From Methanomicrobiales archaeon (GTDB lineage: Archaea; Halobacteriota; Methanomicrobia; Methanomicrobiales; Methanoculleaceae), in the NCBI GenBank assembly GCA_012797575.1, contig JAAZOW010000231.1:1-11864 (forward strand): 11,864 nt of DNA. Reading direction: 5' to 3'. Position 1 is the stretch's first letter, and the number at the start of each line of letters is the position of its first letter. The position numbers and the translations under genes are program-made. Positions 5,120 through 11,864 of the stretch are shown here, piece by piece. The notes beneath the pieces were generated by a model. It was not told the DNA's origin. It saw only the letters and a list, made by a program, of their open reading frames with translations, and ran no database searches.

Positions 5120-5135
5120 TCACCCGGGAGGGTGA
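5120..5135 (-). promoter_or_regulatory. Hairpin that can mask a ribosome binding site
   Basis: On the minus strand TCACCC and GGGTGA form a perfect six-base stem with the four-base loop TCCC. The 3' arm supplies the GGTGA part of the ribosome binding site for the ATG at 5108, so folding would hide that site. A T-run precedes the stem. Regulation by folding is inferred, not shown. Confidence 0.4.
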
Positions 5136-5277
5136 AAAAGGTTCTTCTCCGCATCGGCGCGTCGGGTGCGGGGACAATGCCACCATCCCCATCATCAAAA
5201 CCCCGATACCCCCGATCGCGCCGATACGGTGATGGATATCAGCACCAGAGCGCGGAAGGTCACTCTATCTATCTCAT

Positions 5278-5326
5278 CCGCCGATCAAAGAAGGAGTTCG
5301 GCGGGCGGTGGGGCGTGATTGCCCAC
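5278..5326 (-). terminator. Tandem hairpins after purM
   Basis: Two stems follow the purM stop codon (5329-5331) on the minus strand. CCCAC and GTGGG (5322-5326 with 5308-5312) come first, three bases past the stop; then a perfect six-base stem, 5278-5283 with 5299-5304, has a 15-base loop containing TTCTTT. Together they resemble a transcript end for the kinase-purM operon. Confidence 0.45.
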
Positions 5327-5328
5327 TT

Positions 5329-6321
5329 TTACCTGATATCGATGCCCCGTAGCCAGACTCCTGGCTCCTCTGCAACCTCGCCGACCACCCGGGCGCCGGG
5401 GATAGCAGACTCTATAGTGGCCACGCTCCTGGGCGGGGCGATATAGGCGTAGCCCATGCCCATGTTGAAGGTGCGGTACATCTCAGCACCATCGATATCG
5501 CCGGTCTCCTGCAACCACCGGAAGATAGCAGGGACTTCCAGGGGGGCGGTGATAGAGAATCCGTAGTCGGCAAGCCTCCGGAAGTTCAGAAGGCCTCCGC
5601 CGGTGATGTGGCACATCCCGTGGACGATACAGGTCTCCGCCACACTGGGCGCCTCATGGTAGATCCGGGTGGGGGTCAGGAGCTCTTCACCGAGGGTCTT
5701 TCCGCCTGCAAGGGCGGTATCGTACGAGGCGTACTCCTCGACGATCCTCCGGGCGAGCGTGAGGCCGTTGCTGTGGATGCCGCTTGAGGGGACGCCGACG
5801 ATCAGATCGCCAGGAACGATCAGATCACCGGTGATGATCTTTTCTTTCCTCTGAACCCCAAGGCAGGTTCCCGCAAGATCGAGACCGTTCACAAGGCCAC
5901 GGAGCGTCGCAGTCTCGCCGCCGACGATGTTTATATTCGCAAGCCTCGCCCCCTCATTTAAACCCTGGCCGATCTGGCCCATCTTCTCGATCGAGAGGTC
6001 ATCAGCTGCGATGTAATCGACGAACGCCACAGGCTCGATATTCATCACGTAGAGATCGTTCACGTTCATCGCAATGCAATCGATCCCGACGGTCCGCCAG
6101 TCGCGGAGCGCATCCGCAACGAGCATCTTGGTGCCGACGCCATCGACCGCGAGCGCGAGGGCAAAAGGCCCGCAGTCGACGAGACCGGCAAAATGTCCGA
6201 CCGTCCCGAGCATCGGAAACGGACCGGTCCTCTGGTAGGTGAGGTTATCGATCAGCGCTCGCACCGCCCGAGCCTCAAGATCGATATCAACCCCCGCCTC
6301 ACGGTACGTATGTTCAGTCAT
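5329..6321 (-). CDS. purM: Phosphoribosylformylglycinamidine cyclo-ligase (AIR synthetase)
   Basis: From the ATG at 6321 the protein has 330 residues, normal for PurM, which closes the imidazole ring of aminoimidazole ribotide using ATP in the fifth step of purine synthesis. Family hallmarks in order are the start TYREAGVDIDLEARAV, DGVGTK in the N-terminal domain, the stretch GIDCIAMNVNDL, GGETA, VGVPSSGIHSNGLTLAR, HITGGGLLNF and the closing FNMGMGY. The longer frame to 6384 lies within the aspartate kinase gene and adds 21 residues with no family match, so it is rejected. The start ATG overlaps the kinase stop codon in the sequence ATGACTGA, which implies translational coupling. Confidence 0.95.
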   Translation of the reverse strand: MTEHTYREAGVDIDLEARAVRALIDNLTYQRTGPFPMLGTVGHFAGLVDCGPFALALAVDGVGTKMLVADALRDWRTVGIDCIAMNVNDLYVMNIEPVAFVDYIAADDLSIEKMGQIGQGLNEGARLANINIVGGETATLRGLVNGLDLAGTCLGVQRKEKIITGDLIVPGDLIVGVPSSGIHSNGLTLARRIVEEYASYDTALAGGKTLGEELLTPTRIYHEAPSVAETCIVHGMCHITGGGLLNFRRLADYGFSITAPLEVPAIFRWLQETGDIDGAEMYRTFNMGMGYAYIAPPRSVATIESAIPGARVVGEVAEEPGVWLRGIDIR

Positions 6322-7714
6322 CAGAATTCTCTGAGAGACGGAATTCATCGTGCAATGCCTGCAGGGCACGTTTGCCGTCGCCACCCTTCACGACAAACGA
6401 GACGTTTGCCTCACTCGATCCCTGCGAGATCATCATGACGTTGATCCCGGTCCGACCGAGCGCGGAGAAGATCCTCCCCCCCGTCCCCGGGGTCCCGGCC
6501 ATCCCGGCGCCCACGACGGCGACCGCGGCGACATCGCGATCGTAGGTGACCTCGCGCACGGTACCCTGCTTCACGAGCGGTGTGAGTGCATACGTCGCGG
6601 CGTCCAGGTGAGACCCATCGATGATGAGGGATATGTTCGCCTCGCTTGAACCCTGCGAGATCATCATGACGTTCACCTCCCGCTCAGCGAGTGCTCCAAA
6701 TATCGTCCGCGCAACACCGGGCCGACCTATCATCTGTGCACCGTTGATGTTGACCAGGGCAACCTTCTCGATCAGGGCGATGGCCTTGACCACCCGCCTC
6801 TCCAGATGTTCCCTCCGGAGGATGAGTGTCCCAGGGCATTCGGGTCTGAAGGTATTCTTGACCCGAATCGGTATATCCTTCTGCATCGCAGGTTCAACCG
6901 AGCGCGGGTGGAGCACCTTGGCACCGAAGTAGGAGAGCTCCATCACCTCGAGGTACGATATATCATCGAGCACCCGGGCATCCTTGATGATCCGGGGATC
7001 CGACGTCATCACCCCATCGACATCGGTCCAGATCCAGATCTCGTCGGCATCGATCCCGGCACCGATGATGGCAGCCGAGTAGTCAGAACCGCTCCGCCCG
7101 AGCGTCGTGGTCACACCCTGCTCGGTCGCTCCCATAAAACCCATGATCACCGGAACCGAGCCGGCGAGCAACGGCACGACCCGGCTCCGGATGCTCGATT
7201 CGCTCGCCGGAAGGGGTCGGGCGTCCCCATGGTTTGCCGTCGTTATGATCCCGGCTTCAGCGCCGTCAAGGACGATCGAGGGGATACCGTGCTGCCGGAG
7301 AGCAGCACTCACGATCGGGGCCGAGAGCCGCTCCCCGAAGGATACGATGTAGTCGCGGGACCGGGGAGTCAGTTCCTTCAAGGTGCATACTGCGGCGAAG
7401 ATGTTTCGTAGCCGGTCGAGCCGATCCTCGATGATCCCTGCCACCTCATCGACGTAGTCAGGAGCGACGCCGGCAAGGAGCTGGATGTGCCGGGTCCGCA
7501 TCGCCGCAAGGAACGTCTCGACCGGGGGCTCCCCCTTGCTCTTCACAACCTCATCAGCCATCGCGATGATCTGATCGGTGACCCCGGAGCATGCCGATAC
7601 GACCAGCACAACCTCGTCGCCTGCTGCATGGTGGGGCTCTACGATACCTGCGACCCGCTGGACACAGTCAATATCTCCAACAGATGTGCCGCCAAATTTC
7701 ATCAATAGCCTCAT
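6314..7714 (-). CDS. lysC: Aspartate kinase with two ACT domains
   Basis: A full-length 466-residue aspartokinase, the entry step to lysine, threonine, methionine and isoleucine (aspartate plus ATP to aspartyl phosphate). The kinase domain has KFGGTSVGD at 6-14, SFGERLSAP near 125-133, GRSGSDYSA at 206-214 and the WTDVDGVMTSDPR stretch at 229-241. Two ACT domains follow; each carries the loop MMISQGSSEAN (350-360 and 427-437), the effector-binding and dimer site, so feedback inhibition by an end-product amino acid is expected, though which one cannot be told. The first ATG (7714) has only a weak GTGA; the second, at 7702 (MKFGGTSV), has GAGG upstream and is an alternative. It diverges from tfrA and overlaps purM by eight bases. 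Confidence 0.94.
   Translation of the reverse strand: MRLLMKFGGTSVGDIDCVQRVAGIVEPHHAAGDEVVLVVSACSGVTDQIIAMADEVVKSKGEPPVETFLAAMRTRHIQLLAGVAPDYVDEVAGIIEDRLDRLRNIFAAVCTLKELTPRSRDYIVSFGERLSAPIVSAALRQHGIPSIVLDGAEAGIITTANHGDARPLPASESSIRSRVVPLLAGSVPVIMGFMGATEQGVTTTLGRSGSDYSAAIIGAGIDADEIWIWTDVDGVMTSDPRIIKDARVLDDISYLEVMELSYFGAKVLHPRSVEPAMQKDIPIRVKNTFRPECPGTLILRREHLERRVVKAIALIEKVALVNINGAQMIGRPGVARTIFGALAEREVNVMMISQGSSEANISLIIDGSHLDAATYALTPLVKQGTVREVTYDRDVAAVAVVGAGMAGTPGTGGRIFSALGRTGINVMMISQGSSEANVSFVVKGGDGKRALQALHDEFRLSENSDD
6420..6673. repeat. Intragenic 23-base direct repeat in the kinase gene
   Basis: A 23-base stretch at 6420-6442 recurs without change at 6651-6673. Both copies encode the same loop in the two ACT domains. 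The duplication of the domain is ancient and family-wide; the exact identity at DNA level suggests either strong codon constraint or local gene conversion. Confidence 0.8.
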
Positions 7715-7741
7715 TCTGGCTCACTCGTCCCCTGCAATTGC

Positions 7742-7755
7742 TTTATAGTATTATA
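7742..7755. promoter_or_regulatory. Overlapping divergent TATA boxes for tfrAB and lysC-purM
   Basis: The stretch reads TTTATAGTATTATA on the plus strand and TATAATACTATAAA on the minus strand, so a TATA box is present in both directions in the same 14 bases. On the plus strand it lies about 20-33 bases before the tfrA ATG, predicting a leaderless or nearly leaderless mRNA; no ribosome binding site precedes that ATG. On the minus strand it predicts a start near 7726 with a short leader before lysC. Confidence 0.6.
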
Positions 7756-7774
7756 CAACGCACAGACTAATAAG

Positions 7775-9409
7775 ATGCTTGTAGATGAGATTGTGGACGC
7801 TCACGTGCTGGTTATTGGGAGTGGCGGCGCTGGAATGCGGGCCGCCATCGAGGCCTCCCGGTACGGCAGCGTGATCCTTGCCTCCAAGACCATCGCCGGC
7901 AAAGGCGGCTGTACGACGATGGCAGAGGGTGGTTTCAACGCCGTTCTTCGGGACCAGGATTCTGTTGTAACCCATCGCGAGGACACGCTCTCCGGTGGGG
8001 CGTATCTGAATGATCCGGCGCTTGTGGATGTGCTGGTAAGCGAAGCGCCGGACCGCTTGAGGGATCTCGTCCGATGGGGCGCGGTCTTCGACGTCACCGA
8101 TGACCGAGAGGTGGCGCAACGGCCATTCGGCGGGCAGCGGTTCCCCAGAACCTGCTACGCAGGAGATAGGACCGGCCATGAGATTGTTATGACCCTCCTC
8201 GACGGTCTTGATGCGACCGATACACAGATCTACAATGAGGTTACGGTCATCGACCTCGTACGAGATGAGAATGGTGCGGTCGCCGGCGCGATCGCCCTGG
8301 ATCGGGATGGAGGAGTCGTCCTCTTTCGGTCGGATGCCACGGTGCTTGCGACCGGCGGGGGGACGCAGATCTATGATGTCTCCACGAACTCAGCCGCCGG
8401 GACCGGTGATGGGTTTGCCATGGCCTACCGGGCAGGGGCGGAGCTGATCGATATGGAGATGATCCAGTTCCACCCTACGGGTGCGGTCTACCCTTACGAC
8501 GCCCGCGGGCGATTGGTGACCGAGGCGGTCCGGGGGGAGGGAGGAATCCTCCTGAACGCACAGCAGGAACGGTTCATGAAGCGCTATGACCCCGAACGGA
8601 TGGAGCTCTCCACCCGGGATGTTGTGGCCCGGTCGATCGCGACGGAGGTGCTGGAGGGACGGGGAACAAGACACGGCGGCGTCTATCTGGATGTGACGCA
8701 TCTCCCGGCTGAGCGGATCGAGACCCGACTCCCGGTGATGCTCGAGCAGTTCCTTGCCTTCGGTGTGGATATCAGGAAGGAGCCGATGGAGGTGGCGCCG
8801 ACCGCACACCATATCATGGGGGGTCTCCGGATCACCCCGGAGTGTCGGACGACCATCCCGGGACTCTTCGCCTGCGGCGAGGTGACCGGCGGGGTGCACG
8901 GCGCAAATCGTCTCGGCGGGAATGCTCTTGCCGATACCCAGGTCTTCGGGAAGCGAGCCGGGGAGTTCGCCGGGAAGTCGCCGGGACGGAAGGGCAGGAT
9001 AGACGAGGCCTGGGTTGAGGGGGAGCTCCGGCTGCTCGACGACTTCTTCGAAGGGGTGATGAGCCCTGCAGCGGTTCGGAAGGACCTGAAACTCACGATG
9101 TGGAACCAGGCAGGGATCTTCAGGAATTCGATGGACCTTGCAACAGCTCTCACGCATGTCAGGAGGCTCTCTGACCGGCGGCTCTTCGCCGCCTCGACCG
9201 CGAACATCCCGGAATGCTGCACGGTCAGGAATATGTGTACCACGGCATCCCTGATCGTCAGGTGCGCCCTCCTCCGACCCGAAAACCGGGGAGCGCATGT
9301 CAGGCGGGATCCCGAGACCACGACCTGGGATCCGGAAAAGTCACCGTTCGGCCACACCTACATCTCGCTTGTGCGGGAAGGGATCGAGCAGCGGGAGGTG
9401 ACGGCATGA
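7775..9409 (+). CDS. tfrA: Thiol:fumarate reductase subunit A (flavoprotein, fumarate site)
   Basis: A 544-residue member of the SdhA/FrdA/aspartate-oxidase flavoprotein family. The FAD-binding fold begins with VLVIGSGGAGMRAA at 11-24; HRED-TLSGGAYLND lies at 67-80, the substrate motif FHPTG at 232-236, TEAVRGEGG at 249-257, LSTRD with the likely proton-donating Arg281 at 278-282, HHIMGG at 345-350, and CGEVTGGVHGANRLGGNAL at 367-385. With TfrB it reduces fumarate to succinate using CoM-SH and CoB-SH, giving CoM-S-S-CoB (EC 1.3.4.1), in the cytoplasm. The choice of Tfr over succinate dehydrogenase or aspartate oxidase rests on the HdrB-like partner in the next gene and the absence of membrane-anchor genes. 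The stop overlaps the tfrB start in ATGA. Confidence 0.9.
   Translation: MLVDEIVDAHVLVIGSGGAGMRAAIEASRYGSVILASKTIAGKGGCTTMAEGGFNAVLRDQDSVVTHREDTLSGGAYLNDPALVDVLVSEAPDRLRDLVRWGAVFDVTDDREVAQRPFGGQRFPRTCYAGDRTGHEIVMTLLDGLDATDTQIYNEVTVIDLVRDENGAVAGAIALDRDGGVVLFRSDATVLATGGGTQIYDVSTNSAAGTGDGFAMAYRAGAELIDMEMIQFHPTGAVYPYDARGRLVTEAVRGEGGILLNAQQERFMKRYDPERMELSTRDVVARSIATEVLEGRGTRHGGVYLDVTHLPAERIETRLPVMLEQFLAFGVDIRKEPMEVAPTAHHIMGGLRITPECRTTIPGLFACGEVTGGVHGANRLGGNALADTQVFGKRAGEFAGKSPGRKGRIDEAWVEGELRLLDDFFEGVMSPAAVRKDLKLTMWNQAGIFRNSMDLATALTHVRRLSDRRLFAASTANIPECCTVRNMCTTASLIVRCALLRPENRGAHVRRDPETTTWDPEKSPFGHTYISLVREGIEQREVTA
9394..9401 (+). promoter_or_regulatory. Strong ribosome binding site of tfrB
   Basis: GGAGGTGA, a full match to the archaeal anti-Shine-Dalgarno, lies four bases before the ATG at 9406 and inside the end of tfrA. 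It fixes the tfrB start and argues against the in-frame extension upstream to 9214. Confidence 0.85.
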
Positions 9410-10869
9410 AAGAACTCACTCTCCGGGTCTCCCGCTACGATCCTGCCGAGGACGCCGGACCCTACTTTGAGGAGTACACGGTCCGGGTCAACGAGGGCGC
9501 CCGGGTGCTCCACGCCCTCCACGCGGTGCATGATAACCACGACCCGACACTCACCTACCGCTACTGTTGCGGGTCGGGACAGTGCGGGAGCTGCGCCGTC
9601 CGGGTGGACGGGACACCCGTCCTTGCCTGCATGGAGGAGGCTCGCGACGGTATGACGGTCGAGCCCCTGGATCTCCCGGTCCTGAAGGATCTTATGGTGG
9701 ATATGGGGCCGGTGATAGCAAAGATCGCCCGGATATGCCCTGCCCCGGACGTGGAGATCCCGACACGGGAAGAGATCGAAGCGATAAAGCCACTCCGGGA
9801 CTGTATCGAGTGTCTCTGCTGTGTATCGGCCTGCCCGGCACTCCAGGTGACCGAATTTGCCGGGCCGACGGTGTTCCGGCAGGAGATGCGCCTCGCCCTC
9901 GATCCCAGAGATTCGGTGGACCGGATCGAAGATGCCATCGAGAAAGGACTCTTCTACTGCACAACCTGCAGGCGGTGCCTGGAGGTCTGCCCGAAGGAGA
10001 TCAACGTCCCGGGCAAAGCGATCGAGAAGCTCCGGGAGATTGCGAACCGGCGTGGGTTGACCTTGCCCCGCCACCAGGAGGTGGCGACGCTGGTGCAGGA
10101 GACAGGGCGGAGCGTTGCACGGACAGGGATGACGTTCCTTGAGCAGGTGCCGGAGGTGATCGAGCCAGACGGTCCCCTCCGCGGCGAGATCGGATTCTTT
10201 GTCGGGTGTATGTTCAACGGCCGGGTGCCACAGACTGCGCTCGACGCTATGGAGGTTATGAAGCGCAACGGCATCCGGGTGATCATCCCCCACGATCAGG
10301 TCTGTTGCGGCTCGCCACTGATACGAACCGGGCAGACGTCGTTCATCGACGATCTGAGGCGCAAAAACATCGAAGCCTTCGCAAGACGCGGGATCAAGAC
10401 CGTCATGACGATCTGTGCTGGATGCGGGGCGACGCTGAAGAACGACTATGAGACACCGTTTGCGGTGAAAGACGTCACCGAGGTTCTCACCGAGTACGGG
10501 ATCGAGCCTCCGGCGAAGCTGGATGTCAGGGCTACCTACCACGATCCCTGCCACCTCCTCCGGGGCCAAGGGATCAGCGAAGAACCCCGGATCTTCCTCC
10601 GCGAGGCCGTCCGGGAGTTCGTGGAGATGCCCTCACAGTGCTGCGGCGCTGGCGGCGGTGTCCGCTCAGGGGTGCCTGAGGAGGCGAAGGCCCTCGGGAT
10701 GATGCGGGGTGAGGCCGTGAAGGCGGCCGACGCGGATGTGGTCGTGACGATCTGCCCGTTCTGCGAGTTCCATATCGCCGACTGCACGGACGTGCCCGTG
10801 AAAAATCTGGTGACGATCCTGCTTGAGGGATACCGGAAGAAGGATGCAGAAGAACGGGGTTCCCCATAA
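9406..10869 (+). CDS. tfrB: Thiol:fumarate reductase subunit B (iron-sulfur, HdrB-like)
   Basis: A 487-residue fusion protein. The N-terminal third resembles SdhB: a [2Fe-2S] ferredoxin domain with C54 or C55, C60, C63 and C75, then two CxxCxxCxxxCP clusters at 133-143 and 185-195. The C-terminal half resembles heterodisulfide reductase subunit HdrB, with two cysteine-rich CCG domains (C268, C300-C301, C337, C340; and C382, C412-C413, C450, C453) that would bind the noncubane cluster where CoM-SH and CoB-SH are oxidised. Electrons then pass along the clusters to FAD in TfrA. This order is the known TfrB layout and its length matches. The start at 9406 is set by the GGAGGTGA site and the four-base overlap with tfrA, so the two subunits are translationally coupled. 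Confidence 0.93.
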   Translation: MKELTLRVSRYDPAEDAGPYFEEYTVRVNEGARVLHALHAVHDNHDPTLTYRYCCGSGQCGSCAVRVDGTPVLACMEEARDGMTVEPLDLPVLKDLMVDMGPVIAKIARICPAPDVEIPTREEIEAIKPLRDCIECLCCVSACPALQVTEFAGPTVFRQEMRLALDPRDSVDRIEDAIEKGLFYCTTCRRCLEVCPKEINVPGKAIEKLREIANRRGLTLPRHQEVATLVQETGRSVARTGMTFLEQVPEVIEPDGPLRGEIGFFVGCMFNGRVPQTALDAMEVMKRNGIRVIIPHDQVCCGSPLIRTGQTSFIDDLRRKNIEAFARRGIKTVMTICAGCGATLKNDYETPFAVKDVTEVLTEYGIEPPAKLDVRATYHDPCHLLRGQGISEEPRIFLREAVREFVEMPSQCCGAGGGVRSGVPEEAKALGMMRGEAVKAADADVVVTICPFCEFHIADCTDVPVKNLVTILLEGYRKKDAEERGSP

Positions 10870-10873
10870 TACC

Positions 10874-10880
10874 TTTTTTT
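10874..10880 (+). terminator. T-run terminator after tfrB
   Basis: Seven T's begin four bases after the tfrB stop codon, a typical archaeal termination signal for the tfrAB transcript. Confidence 0.65.
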
Positions 10881-10889
10881 GCCCGCACG

Positions 10890-10936
10890 CCCCTCCCTTG
10901 AACCCCGGATCCCAGAGGTAGCGCATATGGGAGGGG
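10890..10936. terminator. Inverted repeat between converging genes
   Basis: CCCCTCCC at 10890-10897 is exactly complementary to GGGAGGGG at 10929-10936 with 31 bases between. A smaller stem, GAGGG (10931-10935) with CCCTC (10941-10945), competes with it and covers the stop codon of the minus-strand gene. The position between two converging genes suggests a transcript end, mainly for the minus-strand gene. Confidence 0.45.
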
Positions 10937-10943
10937 AGGTCCC

Positions 10944-11864
10944 TCACCACACCACATCGAGGATGAAGTAGAGGAACGCAATGATACTTATGAAGACGAC
11001 CCCGTACCCACCGCCCCATATATCGGTCTGGACATCGGGATAGTGATCCTTCAGGTACGAGAGCTCCTCGCTATACGCCTGCGATCTGGACGGATCTAAG
11101 AACGCCTGCATGAGAGGCAGGACGGCTGATTTTCCCGCTATCTGGATGGCAACAGTCGGGTTTGCTGTGACATGCTTGAAGCGCACCACCGCCCCCTCGA
11201 TCCCGTGCTCGATCGCGCGTGCGATACGCACAAGCGGGACTGCCGAGAACCAGGTCACTGCCCTGCCCGCCTGGATGTAGAGAACGTCGACATCGATCGT
11301 GGCCCCGGGCCAGGGATGCCTGAGCGGCCGAACCGCAAGCAGAAGAACCCCTGCAACGGCGAAGATGGCGACGGATTCGATCAGACCTGCGAGTGCGAAC
11401 GGGTGAGCGCCGGTCCCGCCGGGCAGGAGATCGGTCAGGATCCCCGGGAAGAGCCCGATCACGATGCAGAGGAGGGCAAATATCCCCATAGCAACCGCCA
11501 TCGGGGTCGGTGGATCTCGCAGGGGGGGGCCTTCCCTTGTCCCAGAGGCCGGTCGGAAGAAGCCGAGATAGAGGAACCGGTAGACGTAGAGGACGGTTAT
11601 GACGGATGATACCAGGAGCAGAGGGGAGAGATACGGCACCACGCCCGCCGCCTCGATGACCATCCCCTTGCTCATCGCACCGTTCAGGCCGGGCAGCCCC
11701 GCGAGTGAAAGGCCGCCGATGACGGCACAGAGAGCGGTCACCGGCATCGCCTTCCCGAGGCCTCCGAGCTCAGAGAGGCGGTGCGAACCGGTCCTGAAGA
11801 TGACCGCACCCGCCGCCATGAAGAGGAGCGACTTGAAGAGTATGTCGCTTACCATATGGGCGAG
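10944..11864 (-). CDS. NuoL/MrpD-like ion-translocating membrane subunit, C-terminal part
   Basis: The frame is open to the window edge, so the N-terminal half is missing; at least 306 residues are visible. It opens with the conserved AHMVSDILFKSLLFMAAGAVI segment, then GGLSLAGLPGLNGAMSKGMVIEAA, both hallmarks of antiporter-like subunits of complex I, Mrp antiporters and energy-converting hydrogenases, with conserved lysines in membrane helices. Five membrane segments are followed by about 100 residues with an amphipathic character and one last hydrophobic segment (YGVVFISIIAFLYFILDVVW), which recalls the lateral helix and final anchor of NuoL. It would move protons or sodium ions through the membrane arm. 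The fragment does not tell Mbh/Eha/Ech-type hydrogenase from Fpo-like or Mrp complexes. An internal ATG at 11855 is not taken as the start, because the family match continues across it. Confidence 0.82.
   Translation of the reverse strand, partial: LAHMVSDILFKSLLFMAAGAVIFRTGSHRLSELGGLGKAMPVTALCAVIGGLSLAGLPGLNGAMSKGMVIEAAGVVPYLSPLLLVSSVITVLYVYRFLYLGFFRPASGTREGPPLRDPPTPMAVAMGIFALLCIVIGLFPGILTDLLPGGTGAHPFALAGLIESVAIFAVAGVLLLAVRPLRHPWPGATIDVDVLYIQAGRAVTWFSAVPLVRIARAIEHGIEGAVVRFKHVTANPTVAIQIAGKSAVLPLMQAFLDPSRSQAYSEELSYLKDHYPDVQTDIWGGGYGVVFISIIAFLYFILDVVW

Larger units (their letters stand above)
5109..5328. other. Spacer between purM and the dehydratase-like gene
   Basis: This 220-base spacer has no credible protein gene. 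It holds two terminator-like hairpins next to purM and a small hairpin covering the ribosome binding site of the dehydratase-like gene, listed separately. I see no convincing TATA box for that gene. Confidence 0.5.

Noticed and set aside
4572..5135. A 187-codon open frame on the plus strand
   Set aside because: It overlaps the thioredoxin end in another frame and runs antisense to the dehydratase-like gene; its product has no recognisable features.
5109..5198. Upstream in-frame starts for the dehydratase-like protein
   Set aside because: They would add 30 residues without family similarity and would read through the hairpin and ribosome binding site that serve the ATG at 5108.
9214..9405. 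Upstream extension of tfrB
   Set aside because: It would overlap tfrA by nearly 200 bases, adds a sequence without similarity, and the GGAGGTGA site points to 9406.
8390..10569. Long minus-strand open frames (302 and 403 codons) opposite tfrA and tfrB
   Set aside because: tfrA and tfrB account for the sequence with full sets of motifs; the antisense products have no domain features and no ribosome binding site that I can see.
1..11864. Mobile elements or CRISPR array
   Set aside because: No transposase or integrase frame, no terminal repeats with target duplications, and no regularly spaced direct repeats were found.

Overview
The window looks like a chromosomal segment of a moderately GC-rich methanogenic archaeon, most likely from Methanomicrobiales (a Methanoculleus-like genome is my best guess). 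The evidence is archaeal informational genes (Sm-like protein, eL37, archaeal SepF, a ZPR1-type zinc finger protein, a PUA protein of the MCT-1/Tma20 kind), an archaeal-type initiator tRNA, TATA-box promoters with T-rich terminators, and above all a complete two-gene thiol:fumarate reductase (tfrAB), an enzyme that uses the methanogen thiols CoM-SH and CoB-SH. I see no insertion sequence, integrase, phage gene or CRISPR array. Most of the window is housekeeping.

Layout. (1) 1-98: the 5' end of an unrecognised gene on the minus strand. (2) 245-1695, minus strand: PUA-domain protein, sepF (cell division) and zpr1, the last two abutting. (3) 1805-3675, plus strand: Sm-like protein, eL37 and purF, tightly spaced and diverging from group 2 over a shared AT-rich promoter region. 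(4) 3676-4168: about 500 bases without a protein gene, holding a purF terminator hairpin, a GC-rich stretch with nested inverted repeats (candidate structured RNA) and an initiator tRNA-Met on the minus strand with its own TATA box. (5) 4169-4585, plus: thioredoxin-like protein. (6) 4586-4760: convergent spacer with hairpins and a G-quadruplex motif. (7) 4761-7714, minus: a degenerate pterin-carbinolamine-dehydratase-like protein, purM and an aspartate kinase; the kinase and purM overlap by 8 bases. (8) 7775-10869, plus: tfrA and tfrB, overlapping by 4 bases and diverging from the kinase over overlapping TATA boxes. (9) 10944-11864, minus: the C-terminal part of a NuoL/MrpD-like proton- or sodium-translocating membrane subunit, cut by the window edge.

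How the genes fit together. purF and purM serve purine synthesis but lie in different transcription units. The kinase opens the aspartate-family pathway. TfrAB reduces fumarate to succinate, feeding the reductive branch towards 2-oxoglutarate, and regenerates CoM-S-S-CoB. The membrane subunit belongs to an energy-converting hydrogenase, Fpo-like or Mrp-type complex that cannot be told apart from this fragment.

The points most worth a second look are the structured non-coding stretch between purF and the initiator tRNA, the dehydratase homologue missing two of three catalytic histidines, the hairpin that can hide that gene's ribosome binding site, and the G-rich convergent spacer. I found no convincing undescribed multi-gene system.
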